Shown here: in pieces, positions 1 through 9,518 of the stretch
Position numbering within the stretch: the first letter of the stretch is position 1
Layout: every line of letters starts with the position of its first letter
NCBI GenBank assembly: GCA_910584095.1
Contig: CAJTYU010000021.1
Span: 1 to 51,359 of the forward strand
DNA from: an uncultured Dorea sp.
GTDB lineage: Bacteria > Bacillota > Clostridia > Lachnospirales > Lachnospiraceae
Direction of reading: 5' to 3'
DNA length: 51,359 nucleotides
Made by a program: the position numbers and the translations under genes
The notes under the pieces: model-generated
Told to the model about the DNA's origin: nothing
Database searches by the model: none
The model's input: the letters and a program-made list of their open reading frames with translations, nothing else

Positions 1-2103
1 GCCTGTATCCTTGATATTAAATTCGTACTTGGCATAGCCCGCCGGCGCTCCGGGTTTTTCAGTAAGCCTCATACTGATGATTCCGCCGGTTCCCGTATAC
101 TTAATCGCATTGCTGAGTAAATTCAAAAGCACCTGATTCAGCCGCAGCTTATCGCAAAAAATCTGCTCGTCTAACACATCTATCGTATCAATATACAATT
201 CCTGCTGCTTTGCATGGACGTCCGCCTGAACAATATTCCGCAGGCTGTGCAGGATATCCGGCAGTCTGCAGGACTTCTCCTCCAAATATATCTTCCCGCT
301 CTCTATCCGGCTCATATCTAAAATATCATTGATCAGGCTCAACAGGTGATTCCCTGATGTCATAATCTTCTTCAGGTATTCCTCTACCTGTTCTTTACGC
401 TCTATATGAGTGATCGCAAGCGCCGTAAAGCCTACAATCGCATTCATCGGCGTCCGGATATCATGGGACATATTAGATAGAAATATACTTTTAGCCTTAT
501 TCGCCCTGTTTGCCTGCTGCAGAGCGTCCTCCAACAGATTCTTTTTCTCCATTTCATTGCGGATCTCTTCATCCACACTGCGGATTCCTATGACTATGCC
601 ATGGTTTTCATCCCATTCTCCCGCCCGCACTGCCTTGATCTGGAAATACTTCATTCCATCCTCTCCGCAGACACGGTAATTCACATGATACTGTCTGCCA
701 TCTCCCAGCTTCTCTCTCAGGCTTTCACGGGAGACTTCCTTCTGAAGCATCGCCTGATCTTCCTCGTAAACAGACTTCTTTATGTATAAATCCATGCTCT
801 TTTCCAGCAAAATATCCCCTATAAAAATACCGTCAAATAAATCATTCCCGGCGTCTTCAATCTGGAGCAGCGCCCCCTCCCCCGTATCTAAATCAAAAAA
901 GCATACCAGATTATAATCAATACTAAGCGCATGAATCAATTCCATCTGATGCCTTCTATTCGCTTCCTCCTGCATCTTCTGAGCGGTACAATCCAAAAGG
1001 AATCTCTGGTAAAAAAGCTCCCCGTTTTCCTTCATCAGCTTCACATTGCCCATAACATGACGCATCTCGCCGTTCTTATGCCGCACGCGGTATTCTACGC
1101 TGACCGTGTCGCCTTCCTTATTCAGCTCCCTGATACACCCTCTTAATTTTTCCTTATCCTCATCCAAGACTGACTCTGCCACCATATCAAATCCGTCTGA
1201 CACCAGTTCTTCCTTTGATTCATACCCCAGAATCCTAAGCGCAGCCTGATTCACACTGATTATGCGCGTCCCGTCTATCGAATGACACATTACTCCGCAG
1301 TCCATGGTCGTAAATATAGTTTCCAGCGTCCGGTTCTTCTGCACAATTTCCTGTTCATAGACCCGTTCCTGAGTTACGTCAATCGCAACCCCCACTGTTC
1401 CCATCACGCTTCCGTCAAGATCATACAAAGGGGATTTATACGTGGTAAGAAGACGCATATCATCCCCGCTCTTTACCATTTCCTCCGACACACAGGTTCT
1501 CTGTCTGGTCATTACCTCCCGCTCGGACTCGATACAGGCAGGATCATCCTGTTCAACATCCCAGATATAGGCGTGTCTCTGTCCCTCTACCTGTTCCTTT
1601 GTTTTATTAACCGTCCTGCAGAAACTGTCGTTTACCTTCTCATGTACCCCTTCTTTATCCTTGTACCAGACAAGATTCGGGACATTATTAATCGTTGCTT
1701 CCAAGTACTGGCTGGTCTGCCAGTAATCCTTATACGTTTTACAATCATGCTGCCATCTTAAAAACCGGAATCGAATCTCTTCTTCCGACATAGGCATCGT
1801 CCATATATCTTTAACCCCGGACAATTCTTCTTCCGTCAAAAGCATAATCTGCTCCTTGGCTGCGAGCAGAATAATCTCTGTCTCCCTGCCTTTGCACGAA
1901 GCAAGCATATGTACCGACTCCCTCACATCCATATTCTCCAAATGTGCCAAAATCACATCCGCCTTAGCAGCCAGCTCTTCATCCAGCTTCTGACTCTCTA
2001 TAAATTCATGCGTAAAACACTCAAGCGGGGCCATCCCGCGAATCATCTCGTATACTCTGCAATGAGCTCCCGTCAAATAAAACTGAATATGACAACGATA
2101 CAT
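1..2103 (-). CDS. PAS-domain sensor histidine kinase, 3' end beyond window
   Basis: Membrane-free sensor kinase; 701 codons are visible and the frame is still open at base 1. The start at 2103 has the ribosome site AAGGAGG nine bases upstream. Order seen: an N-terminal receiver-like region (about residues 1-115), then two or three PAS-type sensor regions (one around 135-250 with WYKDKEG, others containing GYESKEEL and YRVCGEDG), a HisKA H-box SHDIRTPMNA with His near 547, and an HATPase N-box LLNLLSNAIKY near 660. The receiver-like region reads VILAHLENM where an acceptor Asp would be expected, so it is probably not phosphorylated. Kinases of this build in Clostridia often end in a receiver domain, but that part lies outside. 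No TM segment is apparent, so a cytoplasmic signal (redox, ligand) is likely. Ligand and target are unknown. Confidence 0.88.
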   Translation of the reverse strand, partial: MYRCHIQFYLTGAHCRVYEMIRGMAPLECFTHEFIESQKLDEELAAKADVILAHLENMDVRESVHMLASCKGRETEIILLAAKEQIMLLTEEELSGVKDIWTMPMSEEEIRFRFLRWQHDCKTYKDYWQTSQYLEATINNVPNLVWYKDKEGVHEKVNDSFCRTVNKTKEQVEGQRHAYIWDVEQDDPACIESEREVMTRQRTCVSEEMVKSGDDMRLLTTYKSPLYDLDGSVMGTVGVAIDVTQERVYEQEIVQKNRTLETIFTTMDCGVMCHSIDGTRIISVNQAALRILGYESKEELVSDGFDMVAESVLDEDKEKLRGCIRELNKEGDTVSVEYRVRHKNGEMRHVMGNVKLMKENGELFYQRFLLDCTAQKMQEEANRRHQMELIHALSIDYNLVCFFDLDTGEGALLQIEDAGNDLFDGIFIGDILLEKSMDLYIKKSVYEEDQAMLQKEVSRESLREKLGDGRQYHVNYRVCGEDGMKYFQIKAVRAGEWDENHGIVIGIRSVDEEIRNEMEKKNLLEDALQQANRANKAKSIFLSNMSHDIRTPMNAIVGFTALAITHIERKEQVEEYLKKIMTSGNHLLSLINDILDMSRIESGKIYLEEKSCRLPDILHSLRNIVQADVHAKQQELYIDTIDVLDEQIFCDKLRLNQVLLNLLSNAIKYTGTGGIISMRLTEKPGAPAGYAKYEFNIKDTG

Positions 2104-2157
2104 TTATCCTTCCTCCTTGTAGTCCTTCAGCCAGACTTACAATCCACTTATATTATC

Positions 2158-2186
2158 ATTCTAACAAGCCGGGGATACTATGTCAA
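2158..2186 (-). promoter_or_regulatory. Sigma-A promoter of the PAS kinase
   Basis: On the minus strand TTGACA (2181-2186) and TAGAAT (2158-2163) are separated by exactly 17 bases, about 55 bases before the kinase start. The match is near consensus, so the kinase is probably transcribed on its own rather than read through from queA. Confidence 0.75.
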
Positions 2187-2205
2187 TATCAGGGTTCCAC
2201 TACTG

Positions 2206-2227
2206 AAAATCCCCCCGCTTCAAGGGG
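2206..2227 (-). terminator. Weak intrinsic terminator after queA
   Basis: On the minus strand a CCCC/GGGG stem with a seven-base loop is followed by GGATTTTC. The stem is short and the U-run is only four, so termination may be partial. It sits between the queA stop and the promoter of the next gene, as expected. Confidence 0.35.
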
Positions 2228-2272
2228 CATTCTTTCATAGAATCAAGGATAGTACGCATTATTATCTTTTAT

Positions 2273-3298
2273 TCATACCACGAGCATTGCATCTCCAAAA
2301 GAAAAAAAACGGTACCTCTCCCTGACAGCCTCTTCGTATGCCGCCAGCGTATGCTCTCTTCCCGCCAGCGCAGATACCAGCATAATCAAAGTTGATTCCG
2401 GCAGATGGAAATTTGTAATCAGGCAGTCAAGTATTTTGAACTGATACCCCGGATAAATAAATATATCTGTCCACCCGCTGCATTCCTTTATCCTTCCGTC
2501 TGCATCTGCCGCGGACTCGATCGTCCTGCAGCTTGTAGTACCCACGCAGATCACTCTGGAGCCCTTCTCCTTTGCCCGGTTAATCTTTTCTGCCGCTTCC
2601 TCGTCAATCTGAAAATACTCTGAATGCATATGATGCTCCAAAATATTCTCTGCCTTTACAGGACGAAAGGTTCCCAGCCCCACATGGAGGGTTACCTTTG
2701 CAATATCCACGCCCTTATCCGCAATAATTTCCAGAAGCTCCGGCGTAAAATGCAGGCCGGCCGTCGGCGCGGCAGCAGAGCCGGTATGTCGGGCATACAC
2801 AGTCTGATAACGGTCCTTATCCTCCAATTGATGGGTAATATACGGCGGCAGAGGCATTTGTCCCAGCTGGTCCAAGATTTCCTCAAAAATCCCTTCATAT
2901 TCAAAACGTATCAAACGGTTGCCTTCCTCGGCTATTTCTACAACCTCTCCTGTAAGCAGGCCGCCGCCAAAGCTGATCCTTGTTCCGCATTTTGCCTTTC
3001 TTCCCGGCTTTACCAGTGTCTCCCATACATTATCTTCTCTTCTTTTTAGAAGCAGCGCTTCTATCCGTCCTCCAGTATCTTCCTTTGCACCAATTAATCT
3101 TGCAGGAATTACCTTGGTATCATTTAGAACCAGACAATCGCCTGGTTCTAAATAATCTACAATCTCTCTAAAAATATGATGGGATACCTCACCTGTTTCT
3201 TTATCAAGCACCAGAAGTCTGGAACCGGACCGATCCTCAAGCGGATCCTGCGCTATCAAGTCTTCCGGCAATTCATAATAAAAATTCTGACGTTTCAT
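2273..3298 (-). CDS. queA: tRNA preQ1(34) S-adenosylmethionine ribosyltransferase-isomerase QueA
   Basis: QueA transfers and isomerises the ribosyl group of SAM onto preQ1 at the wobble base of tRNAs with GUN anticodons, giving epoxyqueuosine. The 341-residue product has the family's full length and signature stretches: an N-terminal DLPEDLIAQ-like region (YELPEDLIAQ), GDCLVLNDTKVIPARL, AAPTAGLHFT and NFHLPESTLIMLVSA. An ATG lies ten codons further upstream, but the start at 3298 was chosen because AGGAGAG precedes it and MKRQNFYYELPE matches the normal N-terminus. It begins 13 bases after the pheT stop, so it is probably the last gene of a pheS-pheT-queA operon linking tRNA charging with tRNA modification. 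Confidence 0.96.
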   Translation of the reverse strand: MKRQNFYYELPEDLIAQDPLEDRSGSRLLVLDKETGEVSHHIFREIVDYLEPGDCLVLNDTKVIPARLIGAKEDTGGRIEALLLKRREDNVWETLVKPGRKAKCGTRISFGGGLLTGEVVEIAEEGNRLIRFEYEGIFEEILDQLGQMPLPPYITHQLEDKDRYQTVYARHTGSAAAPTAGLHFTPELLEIIADKGVDIAKVTLHVGLGTFRPVKAENILEHHMHSEYFQIDEEAAEKINRAKEKGSRVICVGTTSCRTIESAADADGRIKECSGWTDIFIYPGYQFKILDCLITNFHLPESTLIMLVSALAGREHTLAAYEEAVRERYRFFSFGDAMLVV

Positions 3299-3311
3299 TT
3301 TCTCTCCTGTC

Positions 3312-5732
3312 CTATTTACGAAGTTCAATTCCCATCTCTTCCAATGCTTTCAGAATCTTATCCATTGCCTTGGAAATATCTGTTTCCTCCAGCGTCCTGT
3401 CTTTTGCTCTAAATACAATCGAATATGCCACCGACTTATAGCCCTTCTTAATCTGGCTTCCCTCGTACAGATCAAACAATGCATAGCTTTCCAGATAAGA
3501 ACCGCCGCGCTTTTCAAATACTTCCTCAATTTGGCCAACCCTGATTTCCTTCGGAACCACCATGCTGATATCCCGATTCACTGCCGGGAATCTTGCGACG
3601 CCCTCATACCTGCGGTCAAAGGTCGCCCTCTCTACGACTTCCGGCATGTCGATCACTGCAATATATGCCTTTTCACCAATTCCATAGGCATCGGCCACAT
3701 CCGGATGAACCTCGCCCAAAAATCCTACAGCGACGCCGTCATAAATGATATTCGCCTGCCTGCCCGGGTGCAGATACGGTTTGTTTGAATCCGGATCATA
3801 AACCTCCTTCTTGCAAAGGCCCGCCTTATCCAAAAATTCTTCCACAACACCCTTCATGCAAAAGAAATCGCCGTCGCCGTACATTCCCAGTGTAAACTGC
3901 ATCCGCTCCTCGGGAAGTTCCGTAAGCGGCAAAGATTTTGGCAGATAAATATTTCCAAGCTCATACAGTCTGACATTTTTATTTCTTCTATTGTAATTTG
4001 TTGCTAGAGAAGTCAGCATACCATTTAAAGAGGTAGTTCTCATAATACTATAGTCCTCTCCCAGCGGATTCATGATCTCCACTGCCCTGCGAAGATTAGA
4101 ATCCTCAGGAATCATTAATTTATCAAATACCTTCGGGCTCTCAAAGGAATAATTCATACCTTGGCTGAAACCGCAGAACTCTGCAATATCTTTCGCGACT
4201 TCCTCAATCCGGAGCTTATATGACAGCTTGCCCGTAGTTGCCTCCCCGCTTGGAAGCGTAGTTGGAATATTGTCATATCCATAGAATCTTGCCACTTCCT
4301 CTGCAATGTCTGCGAGCCGCAGGATATCCTGACGAAAAGTCGGTGCAATTACTTCGTCAGTCTCTTCATCATACGCAAGCTCCGCCATTTTAAGATAGCC
4401 AATCATGTCCTCTTTAGAAATATCTGTTCCCAAAAGCGCATTGACCTTATCTGCGTCAAAAGGCACCCTCACCGGCATTCTCTTTTCGGCATAGACGTCC
4501 GCCATACCTCCTACAACTTCTCCGGCTCCTATCTCCTCTACTAACTGACAGGCGCGGTCAATGGCTGCCTGTGCATTCTCCGGATCAAGGCCTTTCTCAA
4601 ATTTGCCGGATGCATCTGTGCGCAGCCCTACCTTCTTCGCAGACTTACGGATGTTCGTTCCGTCAAAACATGCCGCCTCAAAAAGCATAGTCTTAACGTC
4701 GTCTGTAATCATGGAATTTTCTCCGCCCATGATGCCTGCAAGACCCACAGCCTTCTCGCCGTCGCAAATCATCAGAACCGTATCGTCCACTTCCCGTTCC
4801 TGCCCGTCTAAGGTAACAAACTTCTCTCCCTTTTCTCCCCGGCGTACAATAATCTCATTTCCTGCAATATGAGCCAAGTCATAAGCATGCATAGGCTGCC
4901 CGTACTCTTCCATTACATAGTTGGTAATATCAACCAGATTGTTGATCGGACGGATTCCCACAGAAGCCAGCCTTCTCTGCATCCACTCCGGAGACGGTCC
5001 AAGCTTGATATTCTTCACTACTCTTGCCGTATATCTCGGGCAGAGGTCTGGATCCTTCACAGTAACCTTGATATAGTCATTGACATCCTCATCGTTTCCT
5101 GTAGGCGTCACTACCGGCGGCCGAAATTCTTTGCGGAAGGTTGCGGCCGCTTCCCTTGCGATTCCAATCACACTGTAACAGTCTACTCGGTTTGACGTAA
5201 CCTCGTATTCAAATACTACATCGTCAAGTCCCAGCGCCTCTATGGCGCTGCTTCCCACTTCCACATCCTTCTGGAAGATATAAATCCCATACTCCGGCGC
5301 TTCCGGATGCATATCCGTATTAGAGCCGAGTTCTTCGATGGAACACATCATGCCGGCGCTTGGAACACCTCTAAGTTTCCCCTTTTTAATCTTGACTCCG
5401 CCTGCCACGCGCTGCCCCGGCTCATGACCGCCCGCTACGCGTCCGCCTTCTAATACAACCGGAATCTTATCCCCTTCTTTTACGTTTGGCGCGCCGGTAA
5501 CAATTTGAATTGTCTCCTCGCCCACATTTACCTGACACACAATCAGCTTATCTGCGTCCGGATGTTTCTCAATCTTCTCAATCTGCCCTACCACAATCTT
5601 TTCCAAATCTGCATCCAGCTTTACATATCCTTCTACTTTCGTACCGGACAATGTCATTGCATCGGTATATTCCTGAGCTGTCACATCCAAATCCGGCACA
5701 TATGCCTTTATCCATGATAATGAAGTATTCAT
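3312..5732 (-). CDS. pheT: Phenylalanine--tRNA ligase beta subunit
   Basis: Beta chain of the heterotetrameric PheRS, 806 residues, the usual bacterial length. The N-terminal EMAP-like tRNA-binding domain (about 40-150, IVVGQIEKIEKHPDADKLIVCQV) is followed by the B3/B4 editing domain (MEEYGQPMHAYDLAHI, GLAGIMGG), the B5 domain, the catalytic-like core, and a C-terminal anticodon-binding domain ending near RVGQIEEVFEKRGG and YSIVFRAKDRTL. The start has GAAGGGAGAG upstream. It follows pheS by 80 bases; that gap contains the 13-base element CCTTCTGCTTTTC twice on the plus strand, with no evident function. Co-transcription with pheS under the T-box is expected. Confidence 0.97.
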   Translation of the reverse strand: MNTSLSWIKAYVPDLDVTAQEYTDAMTLSGTKVEGYVKLDADLEKIVVGQIEKIEKHPDADKLIVCQVNVGEETIQIVTGAPNVKEGDKIPVVLEGGRVAGGHEPGQRVAGGVKIKKGKLRGVPSAGMMCSIEELGSNTDMHPEAPEYGIYIFQKDVEVGSSAIEALGLDDVVFEYEVTSNRVDCYSVIGIAREAAATFRKEFRPPVVTPTGNDEDVNDYIKVTVKDPDLCPRYTARVVKNIKLGPSPEWMQRRLASVGIRPINNLVDITNYVMEEYGQPMHAYDLAHIAGNEIIVRRGEKGEKFVTLDGQEREVDDTVLMICDGEKAVGLAGIMGGENSMITDDVKTMLFEAACFDGTNIRKSAKKVGLRTDASGKFEKGLDPENAQAAIDRACQLVEEIGAGEVVGGMADVYAEKRMPVRVPFDADKVNALLGTDISKEDMIGYLKMAELAYDEETDEVIAPTFRQDILRLADIAEEVARFYGYDNIPTTLPSGEATTGKLSYKLRIEEVAKDIAEFCGFSQGMNYSFESPKVFDKLMIPEDSNLRRAVEIMNPLGEDYSIMRTTSLNGMLTSLATNYNRRNKNVRLYELGNIYLPKSLPLTELPEERMQFTLGMYGDGDFFCMKGVVEEFLDKAGLCKKEVYDPDSNKPYLHPGRQANIIYDGVAVGFLGEVHPDVADAYGIGEKAYIAVIDMPEVVERATFDRRYEGVARFPAVNRDISMVVPKEIRVGQIEEVFEKRGGSYLESYALFDLYEGSQIKKGYKSVAYSIVFRAKDRTLEETDISKAMDKILKALEEMGIELRK

Positions 5733-5813
5733 TACGTTCTCTCCCTTCTGTTATAAGTTCGTGCTTCCTTCTGCTTTTCATATAGGCTCCAAAATCCTTC
5801 TGCTTTTCGCTCG

Positions 5814-6833
5814 CTAGAACTGCTTCAGGAACCTGATATCATTCTCATACAGCAGCCGCATATCGTCTATCTCATATTTCAGCAGCGCAATACGCTCTAA
5901 TCCTACGCCAAATGCGAATCCCGTATATTCCTCCGGGTCAATCCCGCACATTTCCAGTACATGCGGATGCACCATTCCGCAGCCAAGAATCTCAATCCAT
6001 CCGGAACCCTTACAGAAACGGCATCCTTTGCCGCCGCATTTAAAACAGCTTACATCCACTTCTGCGCTCGGCTCTGTAAACGGAAAATGATGCGGACGGA
6101 ATTTAGTCTTCGTATCTTCTCCAAACAACTCTTTTGCAAATACCTCAAGCGTTCCCTTTAGATCCGCAAAGGAAATATTTTTGTCTATTACCAATCCCTC
6201 TATCTGATGGAAAGATGGCGAATGTGTTGCGTCCACTTCATCAGAACGGAATACGCGCCCTGGCGCAATCATGCGGATAGGAAGCTTCCCCTGCTCCATA
6301 ACGCGGGCCTGAACCGGTGACGTCTGGGTCCGAAGTACAATATCTTTATTAATGTAAAAGGTATCCTGCTCATCTTTTGCGGGATGATCTGCCGGAATAT
6401 TTAATTTCTCAAAGTTATACAAGTCATACTCCACTTCCGGTCCTTCCACAACCTCGTATCCCATACCGATGAAAATCCGTTCCACTTCTTCTAACGCAAT
6501 GGTATTCGGATGACGGTGTCCCAACATATTCTTTTTGGCCGGCAAGGTAACGTCGATAACCTCCTGTTTCATTTTCTCTTCCCGGATTGCCCGCTCCATC
6601 TTCTTTTTGCTTTCCTCTAAAACCTTCTCTATCGCCGCGCGGGTCTCGTTCACCATCTGTCCCACCTTCGGACGATCCTGCGGAGCTACTTCTTTCATTC
6701 CTTTAAGCACGGCTGTCAATTCACCTTTCTTGCCAAGGAATCTAACCCGGACATCATTTAATTTTTCCGGCACGTCAGCCGCCGAAATGGCTTGTAATGC
6801 TTCCTCGCGAATGTTTTCTAATCTCTCTTTCAT
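5814..6833 (-). CDS. pheS: Phenylalanine--tRNA ligase alpha subunit
   Basis: Catalytic alpha chain of PheRS, 339 residues. An N-terminal coiled-coil region (about 1-85) binds tRNA. The class II core shows motif 2 (GRVFRSDEVDATHSPSFHQIEG region, about 195-216) and motif 3 (FGVGLERIALLKY near the C-terminus). A CxxC-rich insert, CFKCGGKGCRFCKG, as found in Firmicute PheS proteins, lies near 255-270. First gene downstream of a T-box leader, so its expression should rise when uncharged tRNA-Phe accumulates. The start is preceded by GAGGAAAGGAAG. Confidence 0.97.
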   Translation of the reverse strand: MKERLENIREEALQAISAADVPEKLNDVRVRFLGKKGELTAVLKGMKEVAPQDRPKVGQMVNETRAAIEKVLEESKKKMERAIREEKMKQEVIDVTLPAKKNMLGHRHPNTIALEEVERIFIGMGYEVVEGPEVEYDLYNFEKLNIPADHPAKDEQDTFYINKDIVLRTQTSPVQARVMEQGKLPIRMIAPGRVFRSDEVDATHSPSFHQIEGLVIDKNISFADLKGTLEVFAKELFGEDTKTKFRPHHFPFTEPSAEVDVSCFKCGGKGCRFCKGSGWIEILGCGMVHPHVLEMCGIDPEEYTGFAFGVGLERIALLKYEIDDMRLLYENDIRFLKQF

Positions 6834-6935
6834 GCTCTTCTTCCTTTCCTCTATTCATATGCATCCGAAAATACTCTCTTTATTGCGTCTTTCCGGAAGA
6901 TTTTATAATACAGGGAATGAATTTCCTAATATTAT

Positions 6936-7193
6936 AAAAATCCCCGTCCCAAAAGGGACGAGGAATATCTCGCGGTACCACCCTAATTCCCGCCATACGG
7001 CAGGCTCTCAAGTTCCGTGTAACGTACGGTTACGGCACGCCCTACTCATTATAAAAAGTTCAGGCATACAGCTCGCGCGGGAAATTCAAGCATTGTCTGA
7101 ACCTGAGGGAACTTTCAGCCCGGTGATTCCCTCTCTCTGATGGAATACAATCCTCTACTTACGCGGTCATCGCTTTTGTTGTTCTAAATTCTA
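6936..7193 (-). promoter_or_regulatory. T-box riboswitch leader of pheST (tRNA-Phe sensing)
   Basis: The minus strand carries the diagnostic T-box sequence AGGGTGGTACCGCGA (about 6970-6985), preceded by a long Stem I region with an AGTAGAGG element. It is followed by a terminator hairpin, CGTCCC-TTTT-GGGACG, with a TTTTTA tail (6936-6963). The T-box can pair with the 3' CCA end of uncharged tRNA to form the antiterminator. A TTC triplet in GAATTTCCC (near 7082) is the likely Phe specifier. That assignment is inferred from the downstream genes and not from a fold. Confidence 0.93.
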
Positions 7194-7199
7194 CAAAGT

Positions 7200-7227
7200 A
7201 TTGTAACACAAGAAATTTGAATGTCAA
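7200..7227 (-). promoter_or_regulatory. Promoter of the pheST operon
   Basis: TTGACA (7222-7227) and TACAAT (7200-7205) on the minus strand, 16 bases apart, placing the start site at the 5' edge of the T-box leader. It lies only eight bases past the end of the upstream yihY-like gene, and no terminator is seen between them. Confidence 0.8.
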
Positions 7228-7235
7228 GCCAGTCT

Positions 7236-8066
7236 TTATAAATCTTTGCCGGTAAACAGCTTTTCGCGAAGCTGTACATTTGCTTCCGCGCCCAGAAGAA
7301 TACAATACATGCAAAAATACAGCCAGAGCATAATCAGTACGATCGTAGTCAGGCTTCCGTACATATCCGAAAATCCTTCAAAAATATCCAGATACATAGA
7401 AAATATCCAAGATACCACCTGCCAGCCTATCGCCGAAAATAGAGCTCCCGGTATCTGCTTGCGGAACCAGTCCTTTCGGTTCGGCAGAAATTTATACAAA
7501 AGCAGAAGGAATCCCATAAGCACTGCCGGAGTTACGATAATACGCAGTTCTATCAGCTTATCTGTTGCCGGCTTTATCGCCGGTATATGCGACGTAACAA
7601 ATAGGTTAATCGAATTACCAAATACAGAAAGTACCAAAAGCAGGATAATAACTCCCACAAAAAGAACCGTATAAAGGGTTGCCCGAATGCGAAGATAAAT
7701 ATAATTACGGGTCTCCGGACATCCAAAAATCGCGTTCAATCCTGTCGTAATAGAGAGAACGCCCTTGCCCGCCGACCAGAGAGCTACAATAACCGTAACA
7801 GGAATCACAGTACCGGACTGGTTATATACCTGATTCACAATAGAGGTAATCAAAGAATCTACTGTCGACGGAAATACCTGTACCACAGCCGTCATCACAT
7901 CCGCCTTTGTCACCGGCGTATACTGCACCATCGTAAGAAGCAGCAGGATAATCGGAATCAAGGACAGCATAAAAAAATATGCGGCCTGCGCGGCATATGC
8001 GCCAACATGATGTCTGGCAATATCATCGGATATCTCCGTTGCTTTCCCGATCCATTTCCTAATCAT
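7236..8066 (-). CDS. YihY/BrkB-family inner membrane protein
   Basis: A 276-residue protein with about six hydrophobic spans, typical of the YihY/UPF0761 family. Recognisable family stretches are AYAAQAAYFFMLSLIPIILLLL near the start, SAGKGVLSITTGLNAIFG in the middle, and PGALFSAIGWQVVSWIFSMY with DMYGSLTTIVLIMLWLYFCMYCILLGAEAN in the last third. Despite the old name ribonuclease BN, family members are membrane proteins of unsettled role. The start has CGGAGGAATAGT upstream. It is 46 bases downstream of the SpoIID-like gene, so the two are probably co-transcribed. Confidence 0.92.
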   Translation of the reverse strand: MIRKWIGKATEISDDIARHHVGAYAAQAAYFFMLSLIPIILLLLTMVQYTPVTKADVMTAVVQVFPSTVDSLITSIVNQVYNQSGTVIPVTVIVALWSAGKGVLSITTGLNAIFGCPETRNYIYLRIRATLYTVLFVGVIILLLVLSVFGNSINLFVTSHIPAIKPATDKLIELRIIVTPAVLMGFLLLLYKFLPNRKDWFRKQIPGALFSAIGWQVVSWIFSMYLDIFEGFSDMYGSLTTIVLIMLWLYFCMYCILLGAEANVQLREKLFTGKDL

Positions 8067-8112
8067 ACTATTCCTCCGTAACTTTATGGCAATTTTACCA
8101 CCTTCATCCTAT

Positions 8113-9504
8113 TTATTCAACTGTTACTCCTTGATAGAATAATCCCAGAATCTCTTTATAAGTTTTTCCGTTCTTTGCCATCTCATTCGCCCCATTCTGG
8201 CTCATTCCAATTCCATGTCCATATCCGCCGCCCTCAATTATGTATACATCTCCCTGCCTTGTAATTGTAAAAAACGCACTGGGAAGCAATCGCTGGCTCT
8301 CCACCGTCTGACCGTCGTTTTTAACAATTGTATATCCTATGCCGCCAAGCGCCGTACGGATTTTATTTTCAGTCGCGACAATAACCGTATTCTCTGTTCC
8401 GGCTGCGGTAAGCTCAAGCGCCACGTCTCCCGGTCCCCGTTTTGTTACCTCTACGCTCTGTAACGTGCCAAGGCTCTTGTTCGCATAACCGCCGATCAAT
8501 CCGGCAAGGGTTTCCGCCCCGATTTCAGCTCTCCAATGATACCATGGCAGCTCTTTCTCATAATCTCCCGCGTCTCCGCATACCTGAACGCTCTGAAGAT
8601 AAGCATTGCCTTCATTTGGGGCGCTGCCCCATGCTTCCATATTTGTTGTTCTTCCGCAGGAAGTAGAGTAGTAATAAGTTACTGCAACATTTCCTTGATA
8701 GCGGACCACTTCTCCGGCCGTCTCCACCACAGCTTGGGAGCTGCTCTGTGCCGTATAACTGTTATTGTATACCTGAAATTCTGTACTGTCATTTACATGG
8801 GCCTCATACTGTGGATAAGCATAATCTCCCATCTGCCTTGCCGCATAGCTTCTCGCGCACACTGCCTGTGCTTTCAGCGCTTCCATCTCATAGGATGAAG
8901 GCATCTCGCTCGGAACTACTTTGCATAGATACTGCTCCATCGAAAGCTCATTAATAACCGCCATGCCCTCCTCTCCGGACCAGACTTCAATAACGCCTCC
9001 ATAGGATGGTATGCCGCATCCCCGTTCAATACTCTCAACCCGAATTTCTTCTCCTTCCTTCAAAGGACACACCGTAATCCTGTCCTCTGCAAATCTTGCG
9101 TCATCCGGAGCAAGAGTTAGGATCCCTTCTCTCCATTCTTCTTCCTTATCCCCATATACTAGTAATAATCCGCTGTCGGCTCCCAGACTAACCGTATCAT
9201 GCAGAAAGTTTCCGTAACCAGAAGTCATGAGAAGCACCCGGATATTTTCCTCCGGAACAGAGCCCTGATTCTTTTTACCAAAATCCCCCGGCAGTTCCAG
9301 CTCACTTTCTGTGTTTCCTTTTAATTTCCCTCCCTCTGTTGCCGTAAAACGAATAATTCCCAGTATCACACACAGCATTGCCATAACGCCTAATATATAT
9401 GCAGTATTCCGATTTCTTCCTGTCACTTTTTCAAACCTCTTGTCCTTTTTTCTTTTAAGTGTATGTCTGATTTTTCTAAATGATACATCATGAAATGCTC
9501 TCAT
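8113..9504 (-). CDS. SpoIID/LytB-domain protein (peptidoglycan lytic enzyme or activator)
   Basis: 463 residues: a basic N-terminus, one TM segment (about 34-52), a divergent linker, then a SpoIID domain. Visible motifs are MEQYLCKVVPSEMPSSYEMEALKAQAVCARSYA, YHWRAEI, GRTTNMEAWGSA and the C-terminal GHGIGMSQNGANEMAKNGKTYKEIL. SpoIID proteins are lytic transglycosylases that cut glycan strands denuded of stem peptides during engulfment. This copy is not beside spoIIQ or spoIIID, so it may be a paralogue acting in wall remodelling. The start is uncertain: the ATG at 9504 has no good ribosome site, while a GTG at 9426 (protein VTGRNRNT...) has AAGAGG nine bases upstream and would keep the TM segment. 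Confidence 0.9.
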   Translation of the reverse strand: MRAFHDVSFRKIRHTLKRKKDKRFEKVTGRNRNTAYILGVMAMLCVILGIIRFTATEGGKLKGNTESELELPGDFGKKNQGSVPEENIRVLLMTSGYGNFLHDTVSLGADSGLLLVYGDKEEEWREGILTLAPDDARFAEDRITVCPLKEGEEIRVESIERGCGIPSYGGVIEVWSGEEGMAVINELSMEQYLCKVVPSEMPSSYEMEALKAQAVCARSYAARQMGDYAYPQYEAHVNDSTEFQVYNNSYTAQSSSQAVVETAGEVVRYQGNVAVTYYYSTSCGRTTNMEAWGSAPNEGNAYLQSVQVCGDAGDYEKELPWYHWRAEIGAETLAGLIGGYANKSLGTLQSVEVTKRGPGDVALELTAAGTENTVIVATENKIRTALGGIGYTIVKNDGQTVESQRLLPSAFFTITRQGDVYIIEGGGYGHGIGMSQNGANEMAKNGKTYKEILGLFYQGVTVE

Positions 9505-9518
9505 CCAAAAATTCTATA

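Noticed and set aside
5733..5813. Repeated CCTTCTGCTTTTC in the pheS-pheT gap
   Set aside because: Only two copies, no symmetry or promoter nearby; probably a chance short duplication.
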